From Enterobacterales bacterium CwR94 (GTDB lineage Bacteria > Pseudomonadota > Gammaproteobacteria > Enterobacterales > Enterobacteriaceae), in contig KZ478059.1 in assembly GCA_002837195.1 (NCBI GenBank), positions 434,001 to 498,000 on the forward strand: a stretch of 64,000 nucleotides of DNA. The letters run 5' to 3'. Positions 27,842 to 36,680 of the stretch are shown here, one piece after another. A program made the position numbers and the translations under genes. Below the pieces are notes generated by a model that did no database searches, was not told the DNA's origin, and saw only the letters and a program-made list of their open reading frames with translations. Positions within the stretch are counted from its first letter, which is position 1. Each line of letters begins with the position of its first letter.

Positions 27842-28288
27842 ATGGATACCGTAGAGGAACTTAACGGGACATACTTTTTTAATGGCTTGTCCAATCTTTC
27901 AGCTACTGAGTTGTATTTTTGGGTTTTACTGGATGAATCAGCTAAGCATTTAGGTGTAGATGACCTTGTTACATTAGCATTAATCATCTTGGGACAACCC
28001 ATCAAAGGAACCAGAGCTAAACCTATCGGAGCAACAAAAGGAACTTCATATCTCAGCAGCTACTTACGGAAGTGGATAAGAATTGAAGTAAAAAGCTGGC
28101 CAACCCTCACAACAGGCAGCATTAAGCGCCGTAAGTTTACGTACGTGAATAACTTGGGTGCATTTGTAGGTCGATGGATACCAATCTTGGGTATCATGAT
28201 TTTAGCTTATGATGTATCAGCAATCTCCTACAAAACAACCGCCAGATATAACCTTATTGCCCGTGGTAATGACAAATTATGGAGCTAA
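27842..28288 (+). CDS. Hypothetical membrane protein linked to an orphan Hcp
   Basis: A 148-aa protein, first of a compact three-gene AT-rich island. The N-terminal two thirds are soluble with several basic patches (STGSIKRRKFTYVNN-type region near residues 90-105); one strong hydrophobic segment follows at about 110-132 (GRWIPILGIMILAYDV), then a short tail ending DKLWS. The pattern W-I-P-x-x-G-x-x-x-L-A-Y-D is common in membrane segments of type VI and polymorphic-toxin proteins. I do not know its function; an effector, a chaperone or an immunity protein are all possible. The ribosome site AGGGAAG is good. It overlaps the next gene by 10 bp. Confidence 0.6.
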   Translation: MDTVEELNGTYFFNGLSNLSATELYFWVLLDESAKHLGVDDLVTLALIILGQPIKGTRAKPIGATKGTSYLSSYLRKWIRIEVKSWPTLTTGSIKRRKFTYVNNLGAFVGRWIPILGIMILAYDVSAISYKTTARYNLIARGNDKLWS

Positions 28289-28629
28289 TCCAAATAGAAG
28301 AACTCATCGTTGAGTGGTATAAAAACCGTTGGAATGGTAGAGCATTTTTTTCTAAGAAAGCATGGCCTGTTAGCCTGGATACGAGCCTCTCAACGGGTAA
28401 TCATCCATGGGCAGTCGAAACTGGGGAAGAAATTATGAATGATTACTTTCTGAGATTTAACGTATTCCCCCTACACTTTGATTTACTAAAATATTGGCCC
28501 GTGGAGCCTGGCTGGATACCAAATATTTTTCTGCCGAAATTTATGCAAGTCAGGTATGTAGAACCTCAAAAATTAACGCTAAGAATGTTAGCGGAATCAG
28601 CCAAAGCTGGACGCTGGTTGTACGATTAA
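28279..28629 (+). CDS. DUF1493 family protein (acyl-carrier-protein-like)
   Basis: A 116-aa cytoplasmic protein whose C-terminal end LTLRMLAESAKAGRWLYD is the signature of DUF1493, a family predicted to have an acyl-carrier-protein-like helical bundle. In typical members a short acidic motif replaces the phosphopantetheine serine motif. It overlaps the membrane protein gene upstream by 10 bp and lies 20 bp from hcp, so all three are one unit. DUF1493 genes commonly sit beside small membrane-protein genes in enterobacteria. Biochemical role is unknown. Confidence 0.7.
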   Translation: MELIQIEELIVEWYKNRWNGRAFFSKKAWPVSLDTSLSTGNHPWAVETGEEIMNDYFLRFNVFPLHFDLLKYWPVEPGWIPNIFLPKFMQVRYVEPQKLTLRMLAESAKAGRWLYD

Positions 28630-28649
28630 CTCAAGCAAGGAGCATAGAA

Positions 28650-29135
28650 ATGGCTGTACCCGTTCACTTATTTTTGACTGATGATGGTGGAGCAATAATC
28701 CGTGGCTCTTCCGATGTGCAAGAGCGTGAAGGAAGTATCGAGCTTAGAGGGTTGCACCATAGTTTGACAATTCCTACTGATACTATGACAGGGAAAATTA
28801 CGGGCACTCGTCAGCATTCACCTTTTCAATTTACCAAGGAACTTGACTGTTCGTCTCCGTATCTCTTTAAGGCTGTTGCGACAGGGCAGACATTAGAATC
28901 CGCTGAGTTTCGCTTCTATCATATTAACGATGCTGGACAGGAAGTAGAGTATTACCGGATCACTCTGGAAAAGGTGAAAATCATTTCTGCCAGCCCAATC
29001 ATGCACGACACGCGTGGATGTCTGGGCACGGGTCATATGGAAGAAATAGCGATGAATTACGAGAAGATTACCCACCTGTTCAAAGACGGTAATTTACTTG
29101 CTCATGATGCATGGAATGAACGGCCTACAGCATAG
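28650..29135 (+). CDS. hcp: Type VI secretion tube protein Hcp (orphan)
   Basis: Hcp forms hexameric rings that stack into the inner tube of the type VI secretion system and carries small effectors in its lumen. Seen (161 aa, the usual size): PVHLFLTDDGGAIIRGSS at the start, GSIELRGLHHSLTIPTD, HSPFQFTKELDCSSPYLFKA and the RITLEKVKI strand, all matching the enterobacterial Hcp1 family. No C-terminal toxin extension is fused. There is no T6SS apparatus gene (TssB, TssC, ClpV, VgrG) in the window, so this is an orphan hcp with two associated genes. The ATG at 28650 follows AAGGAG. Confidence 0.88.
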   Translation: MAVPVHLFLTDDGGAIIRGSSDVQEREGSIELRGLHHSLTIPTDTMTGKITGTRQHSPFQFTKELDCSSPYLFKAVATGQTLESAEFRFYHINDAGQEVEYYRITLEKVKIISASPIMHDTRGCLGTGHMEEIAMNYEKITHLFKDGNLLAHDAWNERPTA

Positions 29136-29560
29136 GAAAAATTGCCTTCTATTTCATCAATCACAACTCTAAATTTTCTGAAAAAAGATAGCACTCAGAC
29201 GCCAAAGGGTCTTGCATAGACTCTTTTGCGCTGTGCTATGTTCGAGATAATTACTTTATATTTATTCATTAACAACATCGTTTGCTGGCTGACTCACTGT
29301 TGCTCAATCTTGCCCTACAGGATCCGTATTCATAAGAATACGGTTGTGTCAGGCCTCGCGCCTCACGAACGCATGGGATAATTTTAAGGCGTGATATCTC
29401 GCATTCTGCGCGGGGTAATAAGAGGTTTCCTGATTCGCTGGCAAGGCTCTTAAAAGCGGGGTGCAAGCCGGGATAGCGTTGCACTTTATGCTGCCGTGCG
29501 TCATATTTTTCCGGTATTGAGGACGGTTAAAGTAACCAAAAATCAAAGGACTATGACGAC
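29136..29560. other. 425-bp gap between hcp and the FkbM methyltransferase gene
   Basis: A hairpin CCGTATTC-ATAA-GAATACGG lies at 29324-29343 without a T run. Overlapping minus-strand open frames at 29269-29546 have no ribosome site and I do not call them genes. The segment 29320-29545 is notably less AT-rich than its surroundings and may be an intergenic repeat or non-coding RNA; I cannot identify it. Confidence 0.4.
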
Positions 29561-30328
29561 ATGTCAGACGTATATCAAAAAAGAATGGATATCTATCCCT
29601 GTGATGGATTGGGGTATTTTCTCACGGATGGCCCTGACTTAATCAGTCAGTATCTACGTGAAGGTCAGACTTGGGACAGTTGTTGCCTGACGGTGTCAAA
29701 AGCGCTGATTAAGGATGTGCAGAACCCGGTATTGGTGGACATCGGCGCTAATTTAGGGGCCTGGACACTGCCAATGGGGGCACACATTAAAGCCGCTGGC
29801 GGTGTGGTACACGCATTTGAACCGCAGCGTCCGGTTTTTTATCAGCTCTGTGCCAATATCCTCAACAATGACTTAATGCACTGTCATGCACATCATTTAG
29901 CGATTGGTGACTTCACTGGGCATTTGGATATTCCTTTTCTGGATGTGTTTAGCTGCACTAATTTGGGAGCCTTGTCGCTGTCTGAAGATATTCGCACACA
30001 GCAGGGATGGAATTTTCAGAATGAAATAAAAGAGCAAGTGCGCATTAGCACGCTCGATGATCTCCAACTGCCACGGGCCGATTTAATTAAAATCGATGTT
30101 GAAGGGCTGGAGCTTGAGGTACTCAAAGGCGGTAAAAACTGGCTCAAACAATCCGGTAATCCACCCATTTTACTTGAAGTATGGGGCGACTATATGACCG
30201 GAATGGTGGAAAAAAGAGACCGTTTGCTGCACTTACTGGAACAGGATTTGGAATACGCTTTAACCTTTCATGGTGAGCTTTGCGTGGCGCAACACCGCGA
30301 CAGAAAGGGGTTATCGACCGTCGGCTAA
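29561..30328 (+). CDS. FkbM family SAM-dependent methyltransferase
   Basis: Predicted O-methyltransferase, 255 aa. Seen: the SAM-binding motif VLVDIGANLGAWTLPMG, HAFEPQRPVFYQLCANI (acidic residue binding the SAM ribose) and DLIKIDVEGLELEVLKGG, the hallmark FkbM block. Family members methylate sugars, polyketides or lipids; no biosynthetic cluster surrounds it, so the acceptor is unknown. Possibly it modifies a surface glycan, as does the glycosyltransferase 9 kb upstream. A ribosome site AAGGACT is a little distant. Confidence 0.87.
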   Translation: MSDVYQKRMDIYPCDGLGYFLTDGPDLISQYLREGQTWDSCCLTVSKALIKDVQNPVLVDIGANLGAWTLPMGAHIKAAGGVVHAFEPQRPVFYQLCANILNNDLMHCHAHHLAIGDFTGHLDIPFLDVFSCTNLGALSLSEDIRTQQGWNFQNEIKEQVRISTLDDLQLPRADLIKIDVEGLELEVLKGGKNWLKQSGNPPILLEVWGDYMTGMVEKRDRLLHLLEQDLEYALTFHGELCVAQHRDRKGLSTVG

Positions 30329-30583
30329 AGCGGATAGGGCGCAGTCCGCGCCCGCTCCGGATATCCAAAAACAGCGTTTGTGTTCCCATATCTGCATCAT
30401 TTCTCTTTCAATACAAATTCAAAATGTGATCTGCGCAATCCGGCGTTCTGTCTGAGTCGGGCGCGTTCTCACACATCTGGAAATATCTTACCTGACATGA
30501 CAGATAGCATCATGTTTACCTCCAGTAGAGACAGAGGTGTTCACTATGAGTCGCTGAGTTTATCGTTATGGAAAACCTGCACA

Positions 30584-31771
30584 ATGTTAATAAAACTGCT
30601 TTCCCGCCGTGGCATCGTTGTTGCCGCATTATTACTCGTTGTACTTACCCTCGCTTTATTGTTCATCCTGCGCAGTCCCCCCGCCGCGGAAGAGGTCACT
30701 GCGCCTGTACGCACGGGAGACATTGAAAGTGCAGTGCTGGCAACCGGCCGCATCGATGCGATAGAGCGTGTTAACGTCGGGGCTCAGGTTTCAGGTCAGG
30801 TGAAGTCGTTAAAAGTGAAGCTCGGCGATCGCGTCACCAAAGGGCAGCCGATTGCGGATATTGACGATGTGCCACAGCGTAACGATTTACGTAATGCCGA
30901 AGCTGCGCTCAACGTGGTTGAAGCCGACCTGCAAGCCAAACAAGCGCAGTTAAAACAGGCGGAACGGCGTTTTACCCGACAACGCAAAATGCTGCGTGAG
31001 GATGCCAGTTCGCGCGAAGACTTTGAGGCCGCGGAGGCAACGCTTGCCAGCACCCGAGCGGAATTGCTGTCGCTGAAGTCGCGCATCATTCAGGCACAAA
31101 TTGAAGTCGACAAGAAAAAAGTCGATCTCGGCTATACGCGCGTCGTGGCACCGATGGACGGCATCGTTATTGCTATTGTCACGCAGCAAGGGCAGACGGT
31201 GAATGCCAGCCAGAGCGCGCCCACCATCATCAAACTGGCGCAGTTGGATGTGATGACCATCAAAGCACAGATTTCTGAGGCCGACATTACCCGTATTTCC
31301 GTGGGGCAAAAAGCGCGTTTTACCATTTTCTCGGAGCCGGACAGACACTATGACGCAACGCTCAGTACCGTGGAACTGGCACCGGAATCCGTCATGAAAG
31401 ACGACGCGCTTACCAATAATAATTCGTCATCAGGTTCTGGGACGTCGAATGCTTCGGTTTACTACAACGCCCTGCTGGAAGTGCCTAATCCAGAGAATCG
31501 CCTGCGTATTGCCATGACAGCGCAGGTTACGTTGCTGGCCGGGGAAGCAAAAAATGCGCTGCTGGTGCCGATTCAGGCGGTGCAGAAGGTCGACGGCAAT
31601 AAGCAACAGGTACAGGTTCTGCTGGCTAACGGCAAGCGGGAAACGCGCGAGGTCACAACGGGCATTACCAACAATGTCGATATTCAAATTCTTACCGGCG
31701 TCAGCGTCGGGGAGAGCGTGGTGTTGTCGCAGCCGGATGACAAAGCGCCAGGGATAGGGTTTGTGCTGTGA
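30584..31771 (+). CDS. macA: MacA-like periplasmic adaptor of a tripartite efflux pump
   Basis: Membrane-fusion protein (395 aa) that bridges the ABC transporter MacB and an outer-membrane channel. Seen: an N-terminal membrane anchor (about residues 10-30), a biotinyl-lipoyl half motif VGAQVSGQVKSLKVKLGDRV, a long helical hairpin (about 95-190), YTRVVAPMDGIVI for the second half, then beta-barrel and membrane-proximal domains. It matches E. coli MacA in order and length (371). The start at 30584 precedes the anchor; its ribosome site is poor, and the frame is open to 30380. The GTG of macB overlaps its stop. Confidence 0.87.
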   Translation: MLIKLLSRRGIVVAALLLVVLTLALLFILRSPPAAEEVTAPVRTGDIESAVLATGRIDAIERVNVGAQVSGQVKSLKVKLGDRVTKGQPIADIDDVPQRNDLRNAEAALNVVEADLQAKQAQLKQAERRFTRQRKMLREDASSREDFEAAEATLASTRAELLSLKSRIIQAQIEVDKKKVDLGYTRVVAPMDGIVIAIVTQQGQTVNASQSAPTIIKLAQLDVMTIKAQISEADITRISVGQKARFTIFSEPDRHYDATLSTVELAPESVMKDDALTNNNSSSGSGTSNASVYYNALLEVPNPENRLRIAMTAQVTLLAGEAKNALLVPIQAVQKVDGNKQQVQVLLANGKRETREVTTGITNNVDIQILTGVSVGESVVLSQPDDKAPGIGFVL

Positions 31772-33708
31772 GAAAAATCATTGAGCTAAAGGGCATCAGT
31801 CGCACCTACACCAACGGTGGACAGACGTTGACCGTATTAAAAGAGGTGAGCCTGACGATTGCTGCCGGTGAAATGGTGGCGATTATCGGCGCGTCAGGTT
31901 CTGGTAAATCAACGTTAATGAACATCATGGGGTGCCTGGATGTTCCCGATCGCGGGGATTATTACATCAGCGGGCAAAACGCTGCGCTGCTGGCACCGGA
32001 TGAGCTGGCACGTGTGCGGCGAGAGCATATCGGTTTTATCTTCCAGCGTTACCATTTGATGCCTGACATGAGCGCATTGGCCAATGTTGAGATCCCGGCC
32101 ATTTATGCCAACAGCGGGCGAGATGCGCGGCGGCTGCGAGCGGCTGCGCTACTCGGCAGACTGGGTTTGGAAGGCCGGGAGCATCACAAACCGGGCGAGC
32201 TGTCTGGCGGCCAGCAACAGCGCGTCAGTATTGCCCGTTCGCTGATCAACGGCGGGGAAATCATTTTGGCTGACGAACCCACCGGTGCGTTAGATTCCCA
32301 GTCCGGGCAGGAAGTGCTGGCTATCCTCAGTGAACTCAACCAGCGCGGCCATACGGTGGTGATGGTGACCCATGACATGAAGGTTGCCCAGCATGCACAG
32401 CGCATTATCGAACTGCGCGACGGCGAAATCCTCTCTGACAGCGGCAGTCGCGTCACCGCAACGGAAACGCTGCCGCCGCCCAATCGCGTTCGACAAAGCC
32501 GCTGGCAGAGCTTGCTTGATCGCACGCGTGAATCGCTGCAAATGGCGCTCAAAGCAATGAACGCACACCGTTTGCGTACAACCTTAACCATGACCGGGAT
32601 TATTTTTGGCATTGCTGCCGTGGTCACGGTTGTGGCACTGGGTGAGGGCGCGAAGCAGCGCACGCTGGAGGACATCAAGGAGCTGGGTACCAATGTGGTG
32701 AGTATTTACCCCGGACGAGGCTACTTCGATGACAGCGGCGAAAACATTCGTACGCTGGTGCCATCGGATGCTGAAGCGCTGGCAAAGCAGAGTTTTGTCG
32801 ATAGCGTAAGCCCGGAGGTTGACGCCTCAGACAGCATTCGTTTTCTCGGTAAATCTGCGACCGCCACCATCAATGGCGTCGGCCGCGATCACTTCCATGT
32901 GAATGGCATTAAGATTTTGCAGGGTGCCACTTTCCGTGAGGATCGTACCGCACTGCAGGAAGTGATCATTGATGAGAATGCCCGCAAGGCCCTGTTTGAC
33001 GAGGCGGGATTACCGGCGCTGGGGCAAATTGTTTTCCTTGGTTCTATTCCTGCGCGGGTGGTCGGTGTCGCTGAAAGCAACAATCGGATGTATGCGCCAA
33101 ACCGCATCAAGGTGTGGATGCCCTACAGTACAGTGATGTATCGCATGGTAGGCAAACCCATCCTGACCGGCATCAGTGTCCGGCTTAAAGACAATGTGGC
33201 GAACGAAGCGGCGGTCAGTGCGATCGCCCAACTGTTGACGCAACGTCATGGTGTCAAGGACTTCCAAATATTCAACTATGAGCAAATCAGAAAGTCTATC
33301 GAACGCACCTCGATGACTTTCAGTATTTTGATTCTGATAGTGGCCTGTATCTCACTGATGATTGGCAGTATTGGGGTCATGAATATTATGTTGGTCTCGG
33401 TAACCGAGCGCACGCATGAAATCGGCGTTCGCATGGCCGTTGGCGCACGCCGTAGCGATATCATGCAGCAATTTATGATTGAAGCCGTGTTGGTGTGCCT
33501 GATTGGCGGTGCGGTGGGTATCGCTTTGTCGTATGCAGCGGGCATGCTGTTTACCGCCTTGGCCAGCAATATGTTTACCGCGATCTATTCCTGGCAGGCG
33601 GCGGCGGTGGCCTTTTTCTGCTCCACTTTCATCGGCATGATTTTCGGCTATCTCCCTGCCCGCAAGGCGGCAAGGATGGACCCGGTCGTTTCACTGGCCA
33701 GCGAGTAA
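31768..33708 (+). CDS. macB: MacB-like ABC efflux transporter
   Basis: Inner-membrane ABC transporter (646 aa) of the MacB type, which exports macrolides, enterotoxin, haem precursors or lipopeptides in a tripartite complex. Seen: N-terminal ATPase with Walker A GASGSGKST (residues 41-49), signature LSGGQQQR, Walker B ILADEPTGALD, H-loop VTHD; then a transmembrane helix, a large periplasmic domain (about 300-520), and a C-terminal FtsX-type bundle (GVMNIMLVSVTERTHEIGVR). Domain order is that of MacB, not of a Lol-type permease. The GTG start overlaps the macA stop by 4 bp. Natural substrate unknown. Confidence 0.9.
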   Translation: MRKIIELKGISRTYTNGGQTLTVLKEVSLTIAAGEMVAIIGASGSGKSTLMNIMGCLDVPDRGDYYISGQNAALLAPDELARVRREHIGFIFQRYHLMPDMSALANVEIPAIYANSGRDARRLRAAALLGRLGLEGREHHKPGELSGGQQQRVSIARSLINGGEIILADEPTGALDSQSGQEVLAILSELNQRGHTVVMVTHDMKVAQHAQRIIELRDGEILSDSGSRVTATETLPPPNRVRQSRWQSLLDRTRESLQMALKAMNAHRLRTTLTMTGIIFGIAAVVTVVALGEGAKQRTLEDIKELGTNVVSIYPGRGYFDDSGENIRTLVPSDAEALAKQSFVDSVSPEVDASDSIRFLGKSATATINGVGRDHFHVNGIKILQGATFREDRTALQEVIIDENARKALFDEAGLPALGQIVFLGSIPARVVGVAESNNRMYAPNRIKVWMPYSTVMYRMVGKPILTGISVRLKDNVANEAAVSAIAQLLTQRHGVKDFQIFNYEQIRKSIERTSMTFSILILIVACISLMIGSIGVMNIMLVSVTERTHEIGVRMAVGARRSDIMQQFMIEAVLVCLIGGAVGIALSYAAGMLFTALASNMFTAIYSWQAAAVAFFCSTFIGMIFGYLPARKAARMDPVVSLASE

Positions 33709-33711
33709 CCT

Positions 33712-35082
33712 ATGAAAATTTTATCACCTTTGTGTGTATGCCTGGCTGCTGCGCTCAGTGCGGGCTGTGCATCCACCTTAAAAAGCGACTATCACGCACC
33801 TGTCGTGAATTACCCGGCGAGTTGGTATCAGGGAGATAGCGCGGCAGAGCGGGCCCCCTTTGACTGGGAAGCGTTCAACGATCCTCAGCTAGCGCGCTGG
33901 ATACGTGAGGTCATGGCCAGCAATAACGATGTGGCGATTGCCGTGCTACGGGTCTATCGCGCACGGCTTGATGCCGAGAAGGTCGGTATTGACAGCGAAC
34001 CAAGGCTCAGCGGCACACTGAATGCGCGAAGCAGCACGCCTTTGCAAGGTGCCACCGACTGGACCCAAAGTAGCGGCGCCACGTTAAGTACGTCGTATGA
34101 GTTGGATCTGTGGGGCAAAATGGCACGTCAGCGCGATGTCGCCGCCTGGACAGCGCAAGCCACAGAAGATGACCTACGCGCTGCACGGCTGACGCTACTG
34201 TCAGAAGCCAGCAACAACTACTGGCAGATTGGGTTCGTTAACCAACAGATTGCGGTGCTGCAACAGAGTATTGGCTATGCACAGGAGACGCTTCGCCTGG
34301 CGAATGCACGTTACCGCGCGGGCGGAGCTTCTGCGCTGGATGTGGTGGATGCACAGCAAAGTGTGCTGAATCAGCAAAACCGGCTGACTGCGTTACAGCG
34401 TGAACGCCTGCAGGCGCTGAATCAACAGGCGGTGCTGCTGGGCCGCGCGCCGGGCAATATGCCGTTCGAACCGACGAGGTTGCCACAGGGGCCACTGCCA
34501 CAGGTCAATGACAATATTCCGGTCAGTGTGCTCAGGTTGCGCCCCGATATCAGCGCGGAAGAGTGGAAGGTGCGCCAGGCGCTGGCCACCATCGATATCC
34601 GGCGCAGCGAATACTATCCCGCCTTCAGCCTGACCGGTTCTCTTGGCACCAGCAGCAGTGCATTACTGACGCTGCTGCAAAACCCGGTTGGCGCGGTGGG
34701 TGCCAGTATAACCTTGCCGTTTCTGGAGTGGCGACAGCGCGGCGTAGAGGTAAAAATTGCCCGCAATGATTACGAGCAGCGCGTACTGAAGTTTAAACAG
34801 TTGTTATATAAAGCGATGAGCAGTATTGAAGATACGCTGTCGCTGCGTGATCAGCTGTTGGCCCAGCAGACAAGGCTGCAGGAAGGACTGGAACTGGCGA
34901 AAACGTCAGAGCGGCTCAATGAGGTGCGCTACCGGCAGGGGGCCACGCGTATTTCATTCTGGCTGGACGCTCAGGAGAAGCGCCGCCAGGCTGAGCTGGC
35001 ACTGGCGGAAAATCGCTACAGGCAATTGCAAAATTTGGCAAAAATCTATCTGGAGTTTGGCGGTTCCGCGACGTTTCCCTGA
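33712..35082 (+). CDS. NodT-family outer-membrane efflux lipoprotein (TolC-like)
   Basis: Outer-membrane channel protein (456 aa) completing the MacAB pump. Seen: lipoprotein signal with SAGC (cysteine at residue 19), N-terminal SDYHAPVVNYPASW, and two repeated outer-membrane-efflux domains with long alpha-helical regions, including RYRAGGASALDVVDAQQSVL and RYRQGATRISFWLDAQEKRR. This matches the CusC/OprM/NodT branch. It starts 3 bp after macB, so macA-macB-OMF form one operon. In E. coli MacAB uses TolC encoded elsewhere; a dedicated outer-membrane partner here suggests a specialised substrate. Confidence 0.9.
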   Translation: MKILSPLCVCLAAALSAGCASTLKSDYHAPVVNYPASWYQGDSAAERAPFDWEAFNDPQLARWIREVMASNNDVAIAVLRVYRARLDAEKVGIDSEPRLSGTLNARSSTPLQGATDWTQSSGATLSTSYELDLWGKMARQRDVAAWTAQATEDDLRAARLTLLSEASNNYWQIGFVNQQIAVLQQSIGYAQETLRLANARYRAGGASALDVVDAQQSVLNQQNRLTALQRERLQALNQQAVLLGRAPGNMPFEPTRLPQGPLPQVNDNIPVSVLRLRPDISAEEWKVRQALATIDIRRSEYYPAFSLTGSLGTSSSALLTLLQNPVGAVGASITLPFLEWRQRGVEVKIARNDYEQRVLKFKQLLYKAMSSIEDTLSLRDQLLAQQTRLQEGLELAKTSERLNEVRYRQGATRISFWLDAQEKRRQAELALAENRYRQLQNLAKIYLEFGGSATFP

Positions 35083-35165
35083 AACCCGTTGATGTCTGTC
35101 ATCGCACCCGGTACTGGTGTAGCAGCGGCGAGCGGCCGGTCAGAAGGGGTAAGGGGAGAGAGCTA

Positions 35166-35218
35166 ACTGACCCGGAATGGGTCAGTCAGCGCAAGGGCGA
35201 TCAACGCCCTTTCTTTTT
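35166..35218 (+). terminator. Tandem hairpins after the efflux operon
   Basis: ACTGACCC/GGGTCAGT (35166-35186) is followed by AAGGGCG/CGCCCTT (35193-35211) with a T-rich tail (TTCTTTTT). The second hairpin overlaps the last codons of the convergent rluF. Together they are a likely terminator for macAB-OMF. Confidence 0.65.
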
Positions 35219-36073
35219 ACGGCCGGGTTGAGCAAAACGCTTTCGTGCGCCCGAGCGCTCATCCTGCTTTTCATTACTCTTTGGCACGTTAACCACTGGC
35301 CGTTTGATTCCCGCGCTTTTAACCGGTGCCTTTTTCTTGGGTTTATCTTCAGAAGAGGAGGTTTCCAGCAGCTTAAAAAGGTCGATTAACTCGTCGTCCG
35401 TCAGGTCGCGCCATTCGCCCAACGGAATGCCTTTCAAATTCACATTCATGATGCGTGTACGTTCTAACTTTGTGACTTCAAAGCCAAAATGGGTACACAT
35501 CCGGCGTATCTGACGGTTGAGTCCTTGTACCAGCGTAATGCGGAACACAAAAGTGGACTCTTTTATGACTTTGCATTTTTTGGTGACGGTGCCCAGCATG
35601 GGCACGCCGCCCGCCAGACCACTGATAAAGGCATCCGTGATCGGTTTATCGACCGTGACCACGTACTCTTTTTCATGGTTGTTGCCAGCGCGCAGGATTT
35701 TATTCACCAGATCGCCATGGTTGGTGAGAAAAATCAGTCCCTGCGAGTCTTTATCAAGACGGCCAATCGGGAACACGCGCTTGCTGTGATTAACAAAATC
35801 ACCAATGTTGTCGCGTTCACCTTCTTCCATGGTGGTGATAATACCCACCGGCTTATTCAGGGCGATCAGCACCAGATCGTCCTCATCACGGGGCTCAATC
35901 AACTGACCGTTCACTTTAACCACATCACCCGCAAACACCTGAGCACCCACAGCAGCACGTTTGCCATTGATAAAAACATTGCCCTGTTCGATAAAACGGT
36001 CGGCATCACGGCGCGAGCAAATGCCGCTTTCGCTGATGTATTTGTTAAGGCGGGTGGATGAGTTGGTCAGCAT
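35201..36073 (-). CDS. rluF: 23S rRNA pseudouridine(2604) synthase RluF
   Basis: Converts U2604 (and to a lesser degree U2605) of 23S rRNA to pseudouridine and can act on tRNA-Tyr U35. Seen (290 aa, as in E. coli): an N-terminal S4 RNA-binding domain ([19 protein letters not shown]), the catalytic motif [20 protein letters not shown] with the active-site aspartate, [16 protein letters not shown], and a basic lysine-rich tail ending GRKKKGR. The ATG at 36073 has an excellent GGAGGAA. It is a core enterobacterial gene, here inserted between accessory operons. Confidence 0.95.
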   Translation of the reverse strand: MLTNSSTRLNKYISESGICSRRDADRFIEQGNVFINGKRAAVGAQVFAGDVVKVNGQLIEPRDEDDLVLIALNKPVGIITTMEEGERDNIGDFVNHSKRVFPIGRLDKDSQGLIFLTNHGDLVNKILRAGNNHEKEYVVTVDKPITDAFISGLAGGVPMLGTVTKKCKVIKESTFVFRITLVQGLNRQIRRMCTHFGFEVTKLERTRIMNVNLKGIPLGEWRDLTDDELIDLFKLLETSSSEDKPKKKAPVKSAGIKRPVVNVPKSNEKQDERSGARKRFAQPGRKKKGR

Positions 36074-36146
36074 AGTTCCTCCAAAAAAAACGCACTATAC
36101 GGCGTTTAAAAGCGAATGGAAAAAAAATGTTGTTTTGGCGATTGCT

Positions 36147-36182
36147 TGCTGTCATTAGCCTGATGCGCATCGGGTGACAGCA
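36147..36182. repeat. Inverted repeat upstream of rluF
   Basis: TGCTGTCA (36147-36154) and TGACAGCA (36175-36182) are exact reverse complements; pairing can extend outward by TTGCT/AAGCAA with one bulge. The 20-nt loop includes a nested TGATGCGCATCG segment. It lies in the rluF promoter region and could be an operator or a hairpin. Confidence 0.4.
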
Positions 36183-36188
36183 AAGCAA

Positions 36189-36212
36189 AATGCCCCCATC
36201 AAAAGGGGACAT
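36189..36212 (-). terminator. Intrinsic terminator after the BamE-like lipoprotein gene
   Basis: On the minus strand AATGTCCCC and GGGGGCATT flank a 6-8-nt loop, then TTGCTTT follows. It lies about 50 bp downstream of the lipoprotein stop. Confidence 0.6.
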
Positions 36213-36263
36213 TTCCCGTGTCATCGGCCCCCATAAAGAGAGGCCGTACGGCTTTGATCGGGA

Positions 36264-36680
36264 TCACTCGGATAAATTCCATTGTTCAACGACATTTTGT
36301 TCATTAAAAGAAAAGGACAACGTATTGCCCGTCAGCGCTGTATTACCCGCCACCTTATTGGAGGCACTGCTAATTTGATTGGCGCTGCTGGCAGCAATAC
36401 CTACGCTGGTCATGACACTTTCGGCTCCGGGGATGTAACCTGACAGCGTGGTGAGAGACTTTAAGCGGTCATTTTTACGGTATGTCCAGGCAGCGCCTTT
36501 ACCAGAACCCGTGCTTTGCTCATCAGGGGCGCCATAAATTGACTGAATTTCTGCTTTTGTGGTTTTATTTTCAATAACATGGGCCCTGATGTATTTTTCA
36601 CTGTATTTATCTTCCCCAACAGAGGCGCAAGATACCAGGGCAGTAGCCATGACGGCTGACAGGATGATTTTTTTAATCAC
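36264..36680 (-). CDS. BamE/SmpA-like small lipoprotein
   Basis: A 138-aa exported lipoprotein: MIKKIILSAVMATALVSC with the lipidated cysteine at residue 18 and Ala at +2, predicting the outer membrane. The segment VIENKTTKAEIQSIYGAPDE is the helix-turn pattern of the SmpA/OmlA (BamE) fold, found in many small lipoproteins. A glycine/alanine/serine-rich stretch (about residues 80-112) resembles a membrane-inserting helix. It starts with GTG, which overlaps the stop of a newly recognised 49-codon gene (GTGA), implying translational coupling. It is not BamE itself. Role unknown. Confidence 0.7.
   Translation of the reverse strand: MIKKIILSAVMATALVSCASVGEDKYSEKYIRAHVIENKTTKAEIQSIYGAPDEQSTGSGKGAAWTYRKNDRLKSLTTLSGYIPGAESVMTSVGIAASSANQISSASNKVAGNTALTGNTLSFSFNEQNVVEQWNLSE

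Noticed and set aside
29269-29546. Two overlapping minus-strand open frames (71 and 65 codons)
   Set aside because: No ribosome sites and no recognisable protein features; kept only as an unexplained DNA block.
30380-30583. Longer N-terminus for the MacA-like protein
   Set aside because: The extra 68 residues precede the membrane anchor, have no signal features and no ribosome site at 30380.
36147-36212. REP/BIME element
   Set aside because: The inverted repeats resemble separate regulatory or terminator hairpins and do not match the REP consensus.
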